Positions 41,784 through 50,802 of a stretch of DNA of 64,000 nucleotides are shown piece after piece. Below the pieces are notes generated by a model, which saw nothing but the letters and a program-made list of their open reading frames with translations, was not told where the DNA came from and made no database searches. The DNA is from Paenibacillus sp. FSL R5-0912 (GTDB taxonomy: Bacteria > Bacillota > Bacilli > Paenibacillales > Paenibacillaceae). The stretch is from positions 2,542,001 to 2,606,000 of the forward strand of contig NZ_CP009282.1 of the NCBI RefSeq assembly GCF_000758605.1, in the 5' to 3' direction. A program made the position numbers and the translations under genes. Position 1 is the first letter of the stretch, and each line of letters starts with the position of its first letter.

Positions 41784-43892
41784 TTGAAACAAGGTAATAT
41801 CAAAAGGAATAACAAAAGGAATAACACCCGTATCAAGTCCGGCATTCTAAGCGCTCTGCTTATACTGGGTTGTGTTAATGCAGGAAGTGCCTATGCTCAG
41901 CAGCAGGAATCTTCAGTGAGTCCAGCCTCCATCAAACTGCATGCTGAACTCAGCAGCGCTGCCGCTGCAGATGCAGATGTACAGAATGGCCCTCATGATG
42001 CGAAGGAAGTCGAGGCGTTTCTGGATGGTTTTTTTGCCAGAGCGGATGTTAAGGCGAAAGCCGGAGCTGCTGCGGTCTCAGTCGTGCAGGACGGGGAGAC
42101 CCTCATCTCTAAGGGGTATGGGGTAACCGGCAAATCAGCGAAGTCAGGGGTAGATGCAAGCAGGGATACGTTCCGGATCGGCTCCGTGTCCAAGGTATTC
42201 ACTGCAGCTGCCATTATGCAGCTGGTCGATGAAGGGAAGATCTCACTTCAGGACAATATTGAAAAATACCTGGACGGCTACACGCTAACGAATCCTTATG
42301 ATACTCCGGTAACGGTAGAACATCTGTTGACGCATACGACAGGTTTTGAAGTACGTGAACCTTCCGACGCCAGCTATCTGTATGACACTTCCCGTAAGCC
42401 GGTTTCTTTAAAGGAAAGCATCTATGATGTCTTTCCTCCTGTGGTCCGCGAGCCGGGAGCCTCTTACATGTACGATAATTTCGCTTCCAGACTACAGGGA
42501 TATATCGTGCAGCAGGTAAGCGGAGAATCCTTCGGGAGCTATGTGGAGAACCATCTATTTAAGCCGCTTGGCATGAATTCAAGCAGCTTCAGTGTAACTC
42601 CTGAATTGGCAGACCGGCTCGTGCCTTCCTATGACGGGGAGGGTAGCGCTATACCGCTATACGGCTTCTCTCCAGCGGAGTGGCCTGAAGGCAGCATGTT
42701 ATCAACCGCATCTGATATGGCGCTATTCATGGAAGCTTTTCTGAATGGCGGCAAGGCTGCTGACGGTACGGTAATCCTGTCCGGGGAATCGGTTAAGGCG
42801 ATGTCTTCCTACCGGATGGTTATTCATCCCGATTTGCCGGATACGACCTATGGCTTTGAATCGCCTGTAATCCCGGCCCAGACGAAAGGGGAGAAGGTGA
42901 TCTCCAAAGGCGGAGACATTCTAGGTTATAGCTCTCTGCTGTGGATTCTGCCTGACCGGCGTACTGGAGTCTTCGTTTCATACAATACCAATCAGGATTT
43001 GCGTAATGATCTGTTCACCGCATTTATGAATCACTATTATGCAGGGGGACAATCGCCGTATGAACCGAAGGGGTATCAAGTGCAGGCTGCGGAGGAACTG
43101 GCCAGGTTCGAGGGCTTGTACTCCGATCTAAGAATTAAGCTGCTGACGAAAGTTCAAGCAAACGCAGACGGCACCCTAACGGTGAGTGATGTGCTCAGCC
43201 GTCATCAGTTGAAGCAGATTGGCGAGCTGCTGTTCGTGGATGAGGAGGGGAATCCGCTGGCCTTCAAAGCGGATAATGAGGGTCATATCCTCTATATGAA
43301 ATACTCCAATCTATATAGCTATGCGTCCAAACTCCCGGAGAATCCAGCCGGATTTCCGGATGTGCCGGCCAATCATCCGTATGCCGGCTATATTCTGAGC
43401 CTGCGGTCACTGGGCTTCTTGACAGAGGAGCTTTCGGAGCCGTTTGAGCCTGAGCAAAAAGTTACCCGCGGAGCGTTCATCCATACGTTTAATACGATAT
43501 GGAGCATCCCGGAGTCATCGAATCCGTCCTTATTCAAGGACACCGGTAATTCACTGTACGGGCAGGATATTCAAGCTGCTGTCGAGGCTGGCATGCTGAA
43601 TGGACCCGGCAACGGGGTGTTCGAGCCGGACCGTCCGATTCTGCGCGAAGAAGCGGCGGCAATCGTCTATCGCCTGCTTACAGCAACAGGGATAAGGGCA
43701 CCGGGTTCTACAGCCGTGCTTGCACCGGGTACCTCGAAGTGGGCTGCTGATGCTGTTCGTTCAATCGTTAGCTGGAAGCTGTACGGACCGGAGGTTACGG
43801 AGCCTTACGGCATGTCCGACTACGGTTCACAACGTGCGCTGAGCAAACAGGAGATGGCGGCTCTGCTGTTCCGCATGCTGCTTCCGCAATAA
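41784..43892 (+). CDS. Secreted serine hydrolase with C-terminal SLH domains
   Basis: 702 residues, TTG start with GGGAGAGG before it. Signal peptide (about 18-38), beta-lactamase-fold domain (about 75-425) with SVSK at 134-137, YDN (SYMYDNFASRLQG) and KGGD as the third box, then a ~100-residue lipocalin-like extension (FEGLYSDLRIKLL...) and three degenerate SLH repeats (FPDVPANHPYAGYI, FKDTGNSLYGQDI, WAADAVRSIV). It should be tethered to the cell wall, acting on peptidoglycan-like or D-amino-acid-containing substrates, though the true substrate is unknown. Confidence 0.88.
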   Translation: MKQGNIKRNNKRNNTRIKSGILSALLILGCVNAGSAYAQQQESSVSPASIKLHAELSSAAAADADVQNGPHDAKEVEAFLDGFFARADVKAKAGAAAVSVVQDGETLISKGYGVTGKSAKSGVDASRDTFRIGSVSKVFTAAAIMQLVDEGKISLQDNIEKYLDGYTLTNPYDTPVTVEHLLTHTTGFEVREPSDASYLYDTSRKPVSLKESIYDVFPPVVREPGASYMYDNFASRLQGYIVQQVSGESFGSYVENHLFKPLGMNSSSFSVTPELADRLVPSYDGEGSAIPLYGFSPAEWPEGSMLSTASDMALFMEAFLNGGKAADGTVILSGESVKAMSSYRMVIHPDLPDTTYGFESPVIPAQTKGEKVISKGGDILGYSSLLWILPDRRTGVFVSYNTNQDLRNDLFTAFMNHYYAGGQSPYEPKGYQVQAAEELARFEGLYSDLRIKLLTKVQANADGTLTVSDVLSRHQLKQIGELLFVDEEGNPLAFKADNEGHILYMKYSNLYSYASKLPENPAGFPDVPANHPYAGYILSLRSLGFLTEELSEPFEPEQKVTRGAFIHTFNTIWSIPESSNPSLFKDTGNSLYGQDIQAAVEAGMLNGPGNGVFEPDRPILREEAAAIVYRLLTATGIRAPGSTAVLAPGTSKWAADAVRSIVSWKLYGPEVTEPYGMSDYGSQRALSKQEMAALLFRMLLPQ

Positions 43893-43906
43893 GAACATAC
43901 AGGGAG

Positions 43907-43936
43907 AAGGGGCGATTCATTCGCTCCTTTTTTTGT
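43907..43936 (+). terminator. Terminator after the SLH hydrolase
   Basis: AAGGGGCGA pairs with TTCGCTCCTT (G-U allowed) and runs into TTTTTTTG. Confidence 0.8.
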
Positions 43937-43993
43937 GCTGCAGACAATTTTCACATGGCCTGTTAACTTTGTAATGGTATTTCTTATTATTCC

Positions 43994-44116
43994 ATGCGAC
44001 AATGCCATTCTGGCTATTATTTTAGAAAAATCGGGTTTACCGAAGCGGAGCTGGTGGAAGAATTCAATTACCCTCATCAGAAATTTGTTCTGGAGAATAG
44101 AGGTGTGCAGAGTTGA
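43994..44116 (+). pseudogene. Possible 3' remnant of an acetyltransferase-like gene
   Basis: A 40-codon frame reads GYYFRKIGFTEAELVEEFNY then PHQKFVLENRG and stops. YxKxGF followed by such a tail is typical for the C-terminus of GNAT acetyltransferases, but the rest of the gene is missing and there is no ribosome site. It could be chance. Confidence 0.3.
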
Positions 44117-44166
44117 ACTTAGCCTGGAGGACGTTTGATAAATAAAAACCTGAGAATGAAAGGACA

Positions 44167-45486
44167 ATGAATCACATTATGAATTCGAAGCCGTTAACCA
44201 AAAGTATCACTTTCATGCAAGCCCTGGCCCTTGTGGTCGGGATGATTATCGGATCGGGGATCTTTCTGAAGCCCGGGATTGTGCTGAATAATGCGGGAAC
44301 TCCATGGATGAGTATCCTGGCCTGGGGTGTCGGGGGGATTATTACACTGGCTTCGGCGCTGAGCGTTGCAGAAATTGCTGCCGCAATTCCGAAGTCAGGA
44401 GGTTTGTATACATATTTAAATGAATTGTATGGCGGGGTATTCGGCTACCTGCTCGGCTGGGTGCAGGCGGTGATATCCTATCCGGCTTCTGTTGCCGCGC
44501 TGGCGATTGCTTTTGCCACATACTCCGGCTACTTCCTGCCGCTGAATCACTGGCAGCAGAAGCTGCTGGCCGTGGGCATTCTGGCTTTCATTCTGCTGAT
44601 GAACGTCATCGCCACAAGGTTCGGCGGAATCATCCAGACTGTGGCAACAGTGGGGAAGCTGATTCCGGTAGCGGGGATCGTGGGCGTAGGTTTGTTCTCG
44701 GATCTGGCTCCCGGCTTTGGAGGAATCGGCGCATCAGCCGCAGGCGCGGGCTTCGGGGCGGCGGTTCTGGGCACGCTCTGGGCGTATGACGGCTGGATCA
44801 GCGTGACCAATATGGCGGGTGAAATCAACAATCCGGCCAAAACGCTGCCAAGGGTCATTTCCATCGGCGTTATTTTTGTAATTGCCGTATATGTACTGTT
44901 CAACATTGCAGTGTTCAAAGCGCTGCCCTATGATCAGATTATTTCCTCCCAGACTCCGGGTGCAGATGCGGCAGAAGCGCTGTTCGGCAGCGGCGGGGGA
45001 GCTTTTATTACAGCAGGAATCATTGTCTCCGTATTAGGTGCACTGAATGGGTATCTGATGACCGCTGCGCGGGTGCCGCAGGCAATGGGGGAGAAGCGGC
45101 AGATTCCATTTTCCCGGGTGCTCAGCAGTATTCATCCGAAGTTCCAGACCCCGGCGAATGCGCTTATTTTTCAAAGTGTGCTGGCGGTGATCTACATCTT
45201 CTCGGGAACTTTCAATACGCTGACCGATCTGCTGGTATTTGTATTGTGGATTTTCTTTACAATGGGTGTGTTCGGCGTGTTCATCCTGCGCAAGAAAGTG
45301 CCGCATGAACAAGGCCGCTACCGCGTGCCGCTCTATCCGTTCACACCGATACTTGGCGTGGCAGGCGGAATCTATATCTTGGCCAGCACGATCATCAGTG
45401 ATCCGCTGCGTTCGCTGGTGGGGATCGGCATTACGCTGGCCGGACTCCCGGTCTATTATGTGATGATCCGGAAGAACCGTGTGTAG
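44167..45486 (+). CDS. Amino acid permease, APC family (SteT-like)
   Basis: 439 residues, 12 membrane segments. The first helix holds VVGMIIGSGIF (the unwound GSGIF substrate site of APC/LAT transporters) and helix 6 has LWAYDGWISVTNMAGEI. This resembles the bacterial serine/threonine exchanger SteT. Likely antiport or uptake of small neutral amino acids across the cytoplasmic membrane. AAAGGAC precedes the ATG; a second start at ATG 44179 is possible. Confidence 0.85.
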   Translation: MNHIMNSKPLTKSITFMQALALVVGMIIGSGIFLKPGIVLNNAGTPWMSILAWGVGGIITLASALSVAEIAAAIPKSGGLYTYLNELYGGVFGYLLGWVQAVISYPASVAALAIAFATYSGYFLPLNHWQQKLLAVGILAFILLMNVIATRFGGIIQTVATVGKLIPVAGIVGVGLFSDLAPGFGGIGASAAGAGFGAAVLGTLWAYDGWISVTNMAGEINNPAKTLPRVISIGVIFVIAVYVLFNIAVFKALPYDQIISSQTPGADAAEALFGSGGGAFITAGIIVSVLGALNGYLMTAARVPQAMGEKRQIPFSRVLSSIHPKFQTPANALIFQSVLAVIYIFSGTFNTLTDLLVFVLWIFFTMGVFGVFILRKKVPHEQGRYRVPLYPFTPILGVAGGIYILASTIISDPLRSLVGIGITLAGLPVYYVMIRKNRV

Positions 45487-45606
45487 AGTAAGTCCACAGA
45501 TTGTCCGAGGGTAAGCTGAATATGAAATAAACTGCGCAGTGCAAGGTGCTTCAGGGCTTTGTACTGCAGCAGTTAACGGCTGAGCAAGAGGAAATATAAT
45601 TATTTG

Positions 45607-45635
45607 TTGACAAGGGGAGTTATATTAAGTATACT
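45607..45635 (+). promoter_or_regulatory. Sigma-A promoter of the lone tRNA-Lys
   Basis: TTGACA (45607-45612), 17-nt spacer, TATACT (45630-45635), about 75 bp before tRNA-Lys. Confidence 0.85.
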
Positions 45636-45710
45636 ATGAAAGTATCTTTTGAGCGGGCGTTCACAGCTTAGAGATTATCGTCTTGTAGATCAGAATACAT
45701 AGACACATAC

Positions 45711-45783
45711 GGACTCTTAGCTCAGTTGGTAGAGCAGTAGACTCTTAATCTATTTGTCCAGGGTTCGAGCCCCTGAGAGTCCA
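45711..45783 (+). tRNA. tRNA-Lys (CTT)
   Basis: 73-nt cloverleaf identical to the copy at 20562 (GGACTCT/AGAGTCC acceptor, anticodon CTT, CCA not encoded) but with its own promoter. It means the host keeps a working tRNA-Lys(CTT) independent of the operon split by the element. Confidence 0.93.
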
Positions 45784-45791
45784 TCACACAA

Positions 45792-45817
45792 GAAACGGCA
45801 GAGATGCCGTTTTTTTA
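45792..45817 (+). terminator. Terminator of the lone tRNA-Lys
   Basis: AAACGGCA GAGA TGCCGTTT followed by a T-run. Confidence 0.88.
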
Positions 45818-46025
45818 TCGTTTAAGGCGTGAATAATAAAGTTGGAATATCGCTGAAGAGGCGGCTAAGGCATCCGGGAGCAGCGTTGGCGAGGGTTGGG
45901 CTGAATCAGCGCCGGAAATAGTTATGATTTTCTCCACTTGCTGATGAATAGAGAAGCCCTCGCCGGACAACAGTTGGATAAACAGCACTTAATTTGCGGT
46001 AAAGGCCATAAAGTAGAGTGAATGT

Positions 46026-46100
46026 GAGAAATTAAGTGACGTTTCTCCAACTAAAATCCTGAAATTAGTCAAAAGAGCGAAATTAAGATACGTTTTTCCA
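46026..46100. repeat. Two related 24-bp units in a 420-bp gene-free gap
   Basis: GAGAAATTAAGTGACGTTTC plus TCCA (46026-46049) and GCGAAATTAAGATACGTTTT plus TCCA (46077-46100) are spaced 51 bp. The inverse words CACTTAATTTGC occur at about 45987 and also in the element (about 10734). This looks like a dispersed intergenic repeat family. Nothing else is seen between 45818 and 46238. Confidence 0.5.
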
Positions 46101-46238
46101 TTTAATACTCTATGTACTGGGTAAACTACGGCGGCGATCTCTAAGCACGACTCATTAATTAGCATTAGCCTATACTCAATTACCGTAGTTTGCTGATTCG
46201 CTTGAAATTAAACTTGATCATGCTTGTCAGAACAGGAG

Positions 46239-46613
46239 CTAGCAATGCTCCGCAATCTGTACTTCGAAGCCGTCCGGGTCTAGAATGTAAAAGAACCGCA
46301 GATGCGGATTCGGCGAGACGGGTCCGCGTGCTACCGGAATTCCCTCGTTACTAAGCTCCTTCATAGCCTCGTCCAGTGAACCTGCCTCGAAACCTACTGA
46401 AATACCGCACTCCGGCATTAGCGCCGGATCACTTCCCTGAATAAGCTCGATCTTCGGTTGTCCTTCTGCACCCAGCATGACAATTTGCCTGCCTCTGCTC
46501 TCAAATCTGCGCTCAATGGGAAGGCCCAGAATCCTGTGATAGAAATCAAGGGAAGCCTCCAGATCGCGCACTCTGAGCGTAATCCAGTTCATACTCAAGT
46601 TCATGTTTCTCAT
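46239..46613 (-). CDS. VOC-superfamily protein (glyoxalase/dioxygenase fold)
   Basis: 124 residues. Two beta-alpha-beta-beta-beta modules: WITLRVRDLEASLDFYHRILGL in the first and PHLRFFYILDPDGFEVQIAEHC in the second, which holds the usual DPDG(F/N)xxE metal-ligand motif. Candidate roles are glyoxalase-like isomerase, dioxygenase or antibiotic-binding protein; substrate cannot be told. Divergent from the S41 protease gene. Confidence 0.88.
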   Translation of the reverse strand: MRNMNLSMNWITLRVRDLEASLDFYHRILGLPIERRFESRGRQIVMLGAEGQPKIELIQGSDPALMPECGISVGFEAGSLDEAMKELSNEGIPVARGPVSPNPHLRFFYILDPDGFEVQIAEHC

Positions 46614-46741
46614 ATCCTTTGCTGTGAATTTTGGTAGTGTCTATTATACGCTATGTGTACGGCTTTTTTAACATACACAGTCTGCCGGGTAACGTTATAA
46701 TCTATCTGGAATGATTCTGTTATATTGCCGGAGGCCGGAAG

Positions 46742-48295
46742 ATGAGGAAGTATGTGCTGCTATTGATATTTCTAGTACTTATGGGACTGCTGGCCTTCAT
46801 AGGAACGATATGGCGCGAGGGTCCGCAACAAGAGGTGCCTGAATTAACAGCGGCCCGGAAGCGGGAGGATTTTGAATATCTGGCCAAGCTCGTGAAGGAG
46901 GTTTATCCGCTGGATAAGGCGCTTGAGCAGGATAAAGATCTTGAGAATATGGACGTAATCGGTCAGGCATTCATAACCCGGGCCGGGGAATCTGCCGATA
47001 ATGCTGAATTTCTCCGGCTGTTCTATGAATACATGACATTCTTGGGGCAAGCCGGCCATGCACAGGTGGTCTTTGATGAGCCGTACAATCCTATGCTTGC
47101 TTTCTTCTATAACATTGATAAACAAGCCTACCGCTCCAGAGACTACTGGCTTAACATGGCGGCCGGTGTGGAGATGTATGTGCACAGCAAAGCAGACATC
47201 CACTATGAGCAGGGTAAATATGTGCTGGCGCAGGATTATCAGGCGAGAGAGACTCTTTTTCCGCAAGGTTCAATAATTGAGCGAATTAACGGTCTGGATG
47301 TTGAGGATTATGTTAAGTCTTTGCAGACACGGCTTCATCTAGTTTGGGATGCTGCGCTTCATCGGGTATACCTGCAGACGCTACTTAGTGCTGATCCGGG
47401 GAACGGTGCTTGGATGATTGAAGCGGTCCGCCCGGATGGCATGATGGCCAAGGGGGATTTCTTGGTGTACAAGGGATATGCGGCGCCATACCGGAATGAA
47501 CAGCCTGACAGCAATGTTATCCCCGTTGAGCTGGATGACCAGACCGGATATATAAGGATTTTTAGCTTTGCAGATATGTATAAGGAGCAGGACCGACTGG
47601 TTATTCAGGATTTCATGAAGAAGTCGGGAGGGAAATACAGTAAGCTGATTATTGATCTAAGGAGGAACGGCGGCGGTGATGATGATTATTGGGCGGATAA
47701 TCTGCTGAAGCCTTTGTTAAAAGCGCCCGTGGATTACGAGCAATCCGCAAGCGTGAAGAAATCATTCGGTGAACGTTTCGGGCTGCGGTTTCGCCTGTAC
47801 AAACAATTCGTCAGCTCTACTCTGACCAATAAGGACAGATATGACGTAACAGAGGTTAAGAAAGAGCAACTCCCGGGAGTAGACTCTGCGGACTGGGACA
47901 CTTATACGGTGACCAAGTACTGGCAGCCGGAAGATTCTTTTCTCTTTGACGGAAAGGTATATGTGCTTGCAGACGGTGACAGCTTCTCGGCAGCAGACAA
48001 CTTCACGGCCGCTGTCCGCAAGCTGGGCCTGGGAACGGTGGCCGGAACGAATACGGCGGGTGGAGCCTGTGTCTATATGGAGCCTTACAGGTACGCTCTG
48101 CCGAACAGCGGGATTATATTTAAACTCGAAACCGACCTGAACAGTAACGCTGAAGGCCGGATTAATGAAATCTACGGGACTGCGCCGGATGTGCTGATGG
48201 ACGAATCCCGCTATCCAACGGCCTATCCGGAGAGTTATGAACCTGAGGTTTTGAAGAATGAGGAGTGGATCCGCAAGGTTATGCTGGGTCTATAA
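46742..48295 (+). CDS. Membrane-anchored S41-family peptidase-like protein
   Basis: 517 residues with one N-terminal membrane helix (about 3-22). An N-terminal helical domain (35-120) is followed by a PDZ-like middle part and the S41 core: GYIRIFSF, LIIDLRRNGGGDDDYW, and YVLADGDSFSAADNF with the nucleophile likely Ser416, then AGTNTAGGACVY. This resembles C-terminal processing proteases/tricorn-like peptidases acting outside the membrane. The GxSAS-type motif is slightly altered, so activity is probable but not certain. GGAGG lies before the ATG. Confidence 0.8.
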   Translation: MRKYVLLLIFLVLMGLLAFIGTIWREGPQQEVPELTAARKREDFEYLAKLVKEVYPLDKALEQDKDLENMDVIGQAFITRAGESADNAEFLRLFYEYMTFLGQAGHAQVVFDEPYNPMLAFFYNIDKQAYRSRDYWLNMAAGVEMYVHSKADIHYEQGKYVLAQDYQARETLFPQGSIIERINGLDVEDYVKSLQTRLHLVWDAALHRVYLQTLLSADPGNGAWMIEAVRPDGMMAKGDFLVYKGYAAPYRNEQPDSNVIPVELDDQTGYIRIFSFADMYKEQDRLVIQDFMKKSGGKYSKLIIDLRRNGGGDDDYWADNLLKPLLKAPVDYEQSASVKKSFGERFGLRFRLYKQFVSSTLTNKDRYDVTEVKKEQLPGVDSADWDTYTVTKYWQPEDSFLFDGKVYVLADGDSFSAADNFTAAVRKLGLGTVAGTNTAGGACVYMEPYRYALPNSGIIFKLETDLNSNAEGRINEIYGTAPDVLMDESRYPTAYPESYEPEVLKNEEWIRKVMLGL

Positions 48296-48380
48296 TGGAG
48301 GGCTCATCATTGAAAAAAGGGAGTTGAATAAGTTAGGATGAAGTATGAGTTTCTAAGGTATATATTAGGAGGATTTGATT

Positions 48381-48746
48381 ATGAATATAGCAAAAGTAAT
48401 TCATGGCGGAAAAACGATAGCCGTAGTGAGCGGCAGCGAGACCTTAGTCAGTGATGTCCAGGATGCGCTGGATCTAATGGCAACGGTACGGTATGAAGTG
48501 GATTGTGACCGGATTGTCCTTCATAAAGCTCTGCTCAGCGAAAGCTTTTTTGATTTGAAGACCCGGCTGGCCGGCGAGATTCTGCAGAAGTTTATTAATT
48601 ATCATGTAAAGGCAGCAGTGGTAGGAGATTTCAGCGGCTATACCAGCCGGAGTCTGCGCGATTTCATCTATGAATGCAATAACGGGAAAGATATTTTTTT
48701 CCTGGCGGATGAGCAGCAGGCGGTTGAGCAGTTAAGTAAGGTGTAG
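48381..48746 (+). CDS. DUF4180 family protein
   Basis: 121 residues from ATG 48381 with AGGAGG 8 nt upstream (TTG 48375 is too close). Segments DVQDALDLMATVRYEVDCDRIVLHK, SESFFDLKTRLAGEILQKFINYHVKAAVVGDF and SLRDFIYECNNGKDIFFLAD match DUF4180, a small STAS-like protein of unknown role. Single gene. Confidence 0.88.
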   Translation: MNIAKVIHGGKTIAVVSGSETLVSDVQDALDLMATVRYEVDCDRIVLHKALLSESFFDLKTRLAGEILQKFINYHVKAAVVGDFSGYTSRSLRDFIYECNNGKDIFFLADEQQAVEQLSKV

Positions 48747-48843
48747 GATCAGAGCAGCCCGATTTGCGTTTGACAACCCTTCAATGTTGAAGCACAATAA
48801 AAAGGTGATGATGTAAATTTAAGTGGTGCAGGGAGAATAATAC

Positions 48844-50271
48844 ATGAATAATAAATCAGGACGACAGTCCTTCCGGGAAAGACTGGATTATATGGTAAGC
48901 AAGCTCCGCACAGATATTCTTAGCGGTATTCTTCAGCCGGGAGTGTATCTTCCTGCCGAGAGCCTGCTGGCCAAACAGTTTGAGCTCAGTAACAAATCCG
49001 TCCGCAGAGGACTGGATGTCCTTGTACAAGAAGGTCTGATTCTGAAGATTGACCGTGTAGGCAGCGTGGTAATGGAGTCGGTCAGGGAGCGGATCCGCAT
49101 CCATTTCGGCTGTAGCTCTTCCTTGACCAAGGACTTCAAGCTGGACGATCTCATAGCAGAATTCCACCGGCTGCATCCCGGGATTCATGTTCTGCCGCTC
49201 GCCTTGAATGACTTCGATCATGTGAATTCTGCCTTGGAGCTGATGAATAACGGAATGCTGGATGTGTTGTCCCTCAACAGCACCCAGTTTCAGGAGATGG
49301 CCGAGAACGGGTCCGCCGAGCTGCTTGAGGCGCTGGAGCCTGATCCGGGGCTGTATCCGATTACCAGCGAAGCTTTTTTGCATGAGGGACAGCTCTTTGC
49401 TTACCCGATTTCCTTCTCGCCGGTGGTGCTCTGCTATAACAAAGCCCATTTCCGTGAGGCTGACCTGCCTGAACCGGACAGTTACTGGACCTGGGATGAT
49501 CTGATGGAGTCGGCCCGGCAGCTGTCGGAGAAACGGGGGCGCCATGCCGTGTATTTTGTACCCGCCTCCGAGAACCGCTATTCAGTGTTTCTGCTGCAGA
49601 GTGGAATCCGGATCACGGAGGACGGAGGACACCATCCCACATTGAGTCCCGAGACCGCCAATAGTCTGGATATATACAGCAGGCTGGTGAACAATCATCA
49701 GATCTTCCCCAAATACCTGGCCGGCAATCATGAGGATGAAACGATATCGCTGTTTGTCCAGGAGCAGGTATCGATGATCCTGGCGACCTACTACAATCTG
49801 AACGAATTCAAGGACCTATCCCTGGACTATGACTTGGCCCCGCTGCCTACACTCAAAGCCAGGGACCCGCAAAAAACACTGCTCGTCACCATTGGTGCGG
49901 CGGTAGTGGGGAATTCCCGGCAGAAAGAGGCTGCGCGGCAATTCGTCAGCTTTCTGGCCTCGGCCGAGGCGCAGCGGATGATCCGTGAACGTTCGGTCAG
50001 TATTCCGGCACGCAAACGGATTGCTGAAATGGCCGTAGATGATCATCTGAACCGTCCTTCGAGATATCTGATGTACAGAGAGCTATTCCCTACATTTTCA
50101 TACCTCAGAGATCTGGGGCTTCCTATTGCTGTACTGCAAAGCTTCCGCAAGCTTTTGAATGCGTATTGGTCCAGAATGATTGATGAGACCTCTATGTATG
50201 AGGAAATGGGCCGGCTGATTGCAGAAGAAAACAGGGCGAAGGCGGATAAGGCAACGGACACGCCCGCCTGA
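48844..50271 (+). CDS. GntR-type regulator fused to a solute-binding-protein domain
   Basis: 475 residues. A GntR winged helix (about 10-75; KLRTDILSGILQPGVYLPAESLLAKQFELSNKSVRRGLDVLVQEGLI) is followed by a complete extracellular-solute-binding-protein type 1 fold (about 85-465; FHRLHPGIHVLPL, FAYPISFSPVVLCYNKAHF, WTWDDLMESARQLS) with no export signal, so it stays in the cytoplasm. The binding domain probably senses the imported sugar. It sits directly upstream of the sugar ABC operon, and likely controls it. Confidence 0.88.
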   Translation: MNNKSGRQSFRERLDYMVSKLRTDILSGILQPGVYLPAESLLAKQFELSNKSVRRGLDVLVQEGLILKIDRVGSVVMESVRERIRIHFGCSSSLTKDFKLDDLIAEFHRLHPGIHVLPLALNDFDHVNSALELMNNGMLDVLSLNSTQFQEMAENGSAELLEALEPDPGLYPITSEAFLHEGQLFAYPISFSPVVLCYNKAHFREADLPEPDSYWTWDDLMESARQLSEKRGRHAVYFVPASENRYSVFLLQSGIRITEDGGHHPTLSPETANSLDIYSRLVNNHQIFPKYLAGNHEDETISLFVQEQVSMILATYYNLNEFKDLSLDYDLAPLPTLKARDPQKTLLVTIGAAVVGNSRQKEAARQFVSFLASAEAQRMIRERSVSIPARKRIAEMAVDDHLNRPSRYLMYRELFPTFSYLRDLGLPIAVLQSFRKLLNAYWSRMIDETSMYEEMGRLIAEENRAKADKATDTPA

Positions 50272-50302
50272 GTGCGGCTGTAGCAGTTCTGGATCGGAGA
50301 TT

Positions 50303-50346
50303 AAGCGTGGTGATAGCAGGATTCTGCTATTATCACGCTTTTTTTG
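50303..50346 (+). terminator. Terminator after the regulator
   Basis: AAGCGTGGTGATAGCAG and CTGCTATTATCACGCTT pair around GATT, followed by TTTTTTG. Confidence 0.9.
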
Positions 50347-50802
50347 CTGTGTTTACTACTAGAAAAGGTTTAAAAAGAAAACGTGAAATGAAAACCATGA
50401 GTCATTTCATATCAAATCATGTTAGATTTTTCACAATATCAAGAGGATGAATTCGATTGATGAAATATTAATGTGATGTATAATTACATAAACGCTGATA
50501 AATATTCAAAATTTAATTGACTTCAACGAAAGGTGAAAATATAATAAATACATCAGATGTATATCAGTAATGCAAAAGTATAGATCTGAACAGCTTAGAT
50601 ATGAATCAAAAAGAAGTCAGGAATGAGGAAAACGTCACAATTATTAAAAAACGGACAGGCTGAAGGAGAAAATCAAGAGGAAAGGCGCTGATAGCTATTC
50701 TGTAAAAACGAAATGTTGATGTACTGTTGATTCCCTTATCGTGTGTTAGTAAATATCTCATAGGAATTATCTTACTTTTACTTATTAATAGGGGGCTGAA
50801 TT
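50347..50802. other. AT-rich 455-bp leader before the uptake operon
   Basis: No gene. The region is distinctly AT-rich and must hold the promoter and operator of the operon. I see no clear palindromic operator; TAATAGGGGGCTG before 50803 is the ribosome-binding region. Confidence 0.5.
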
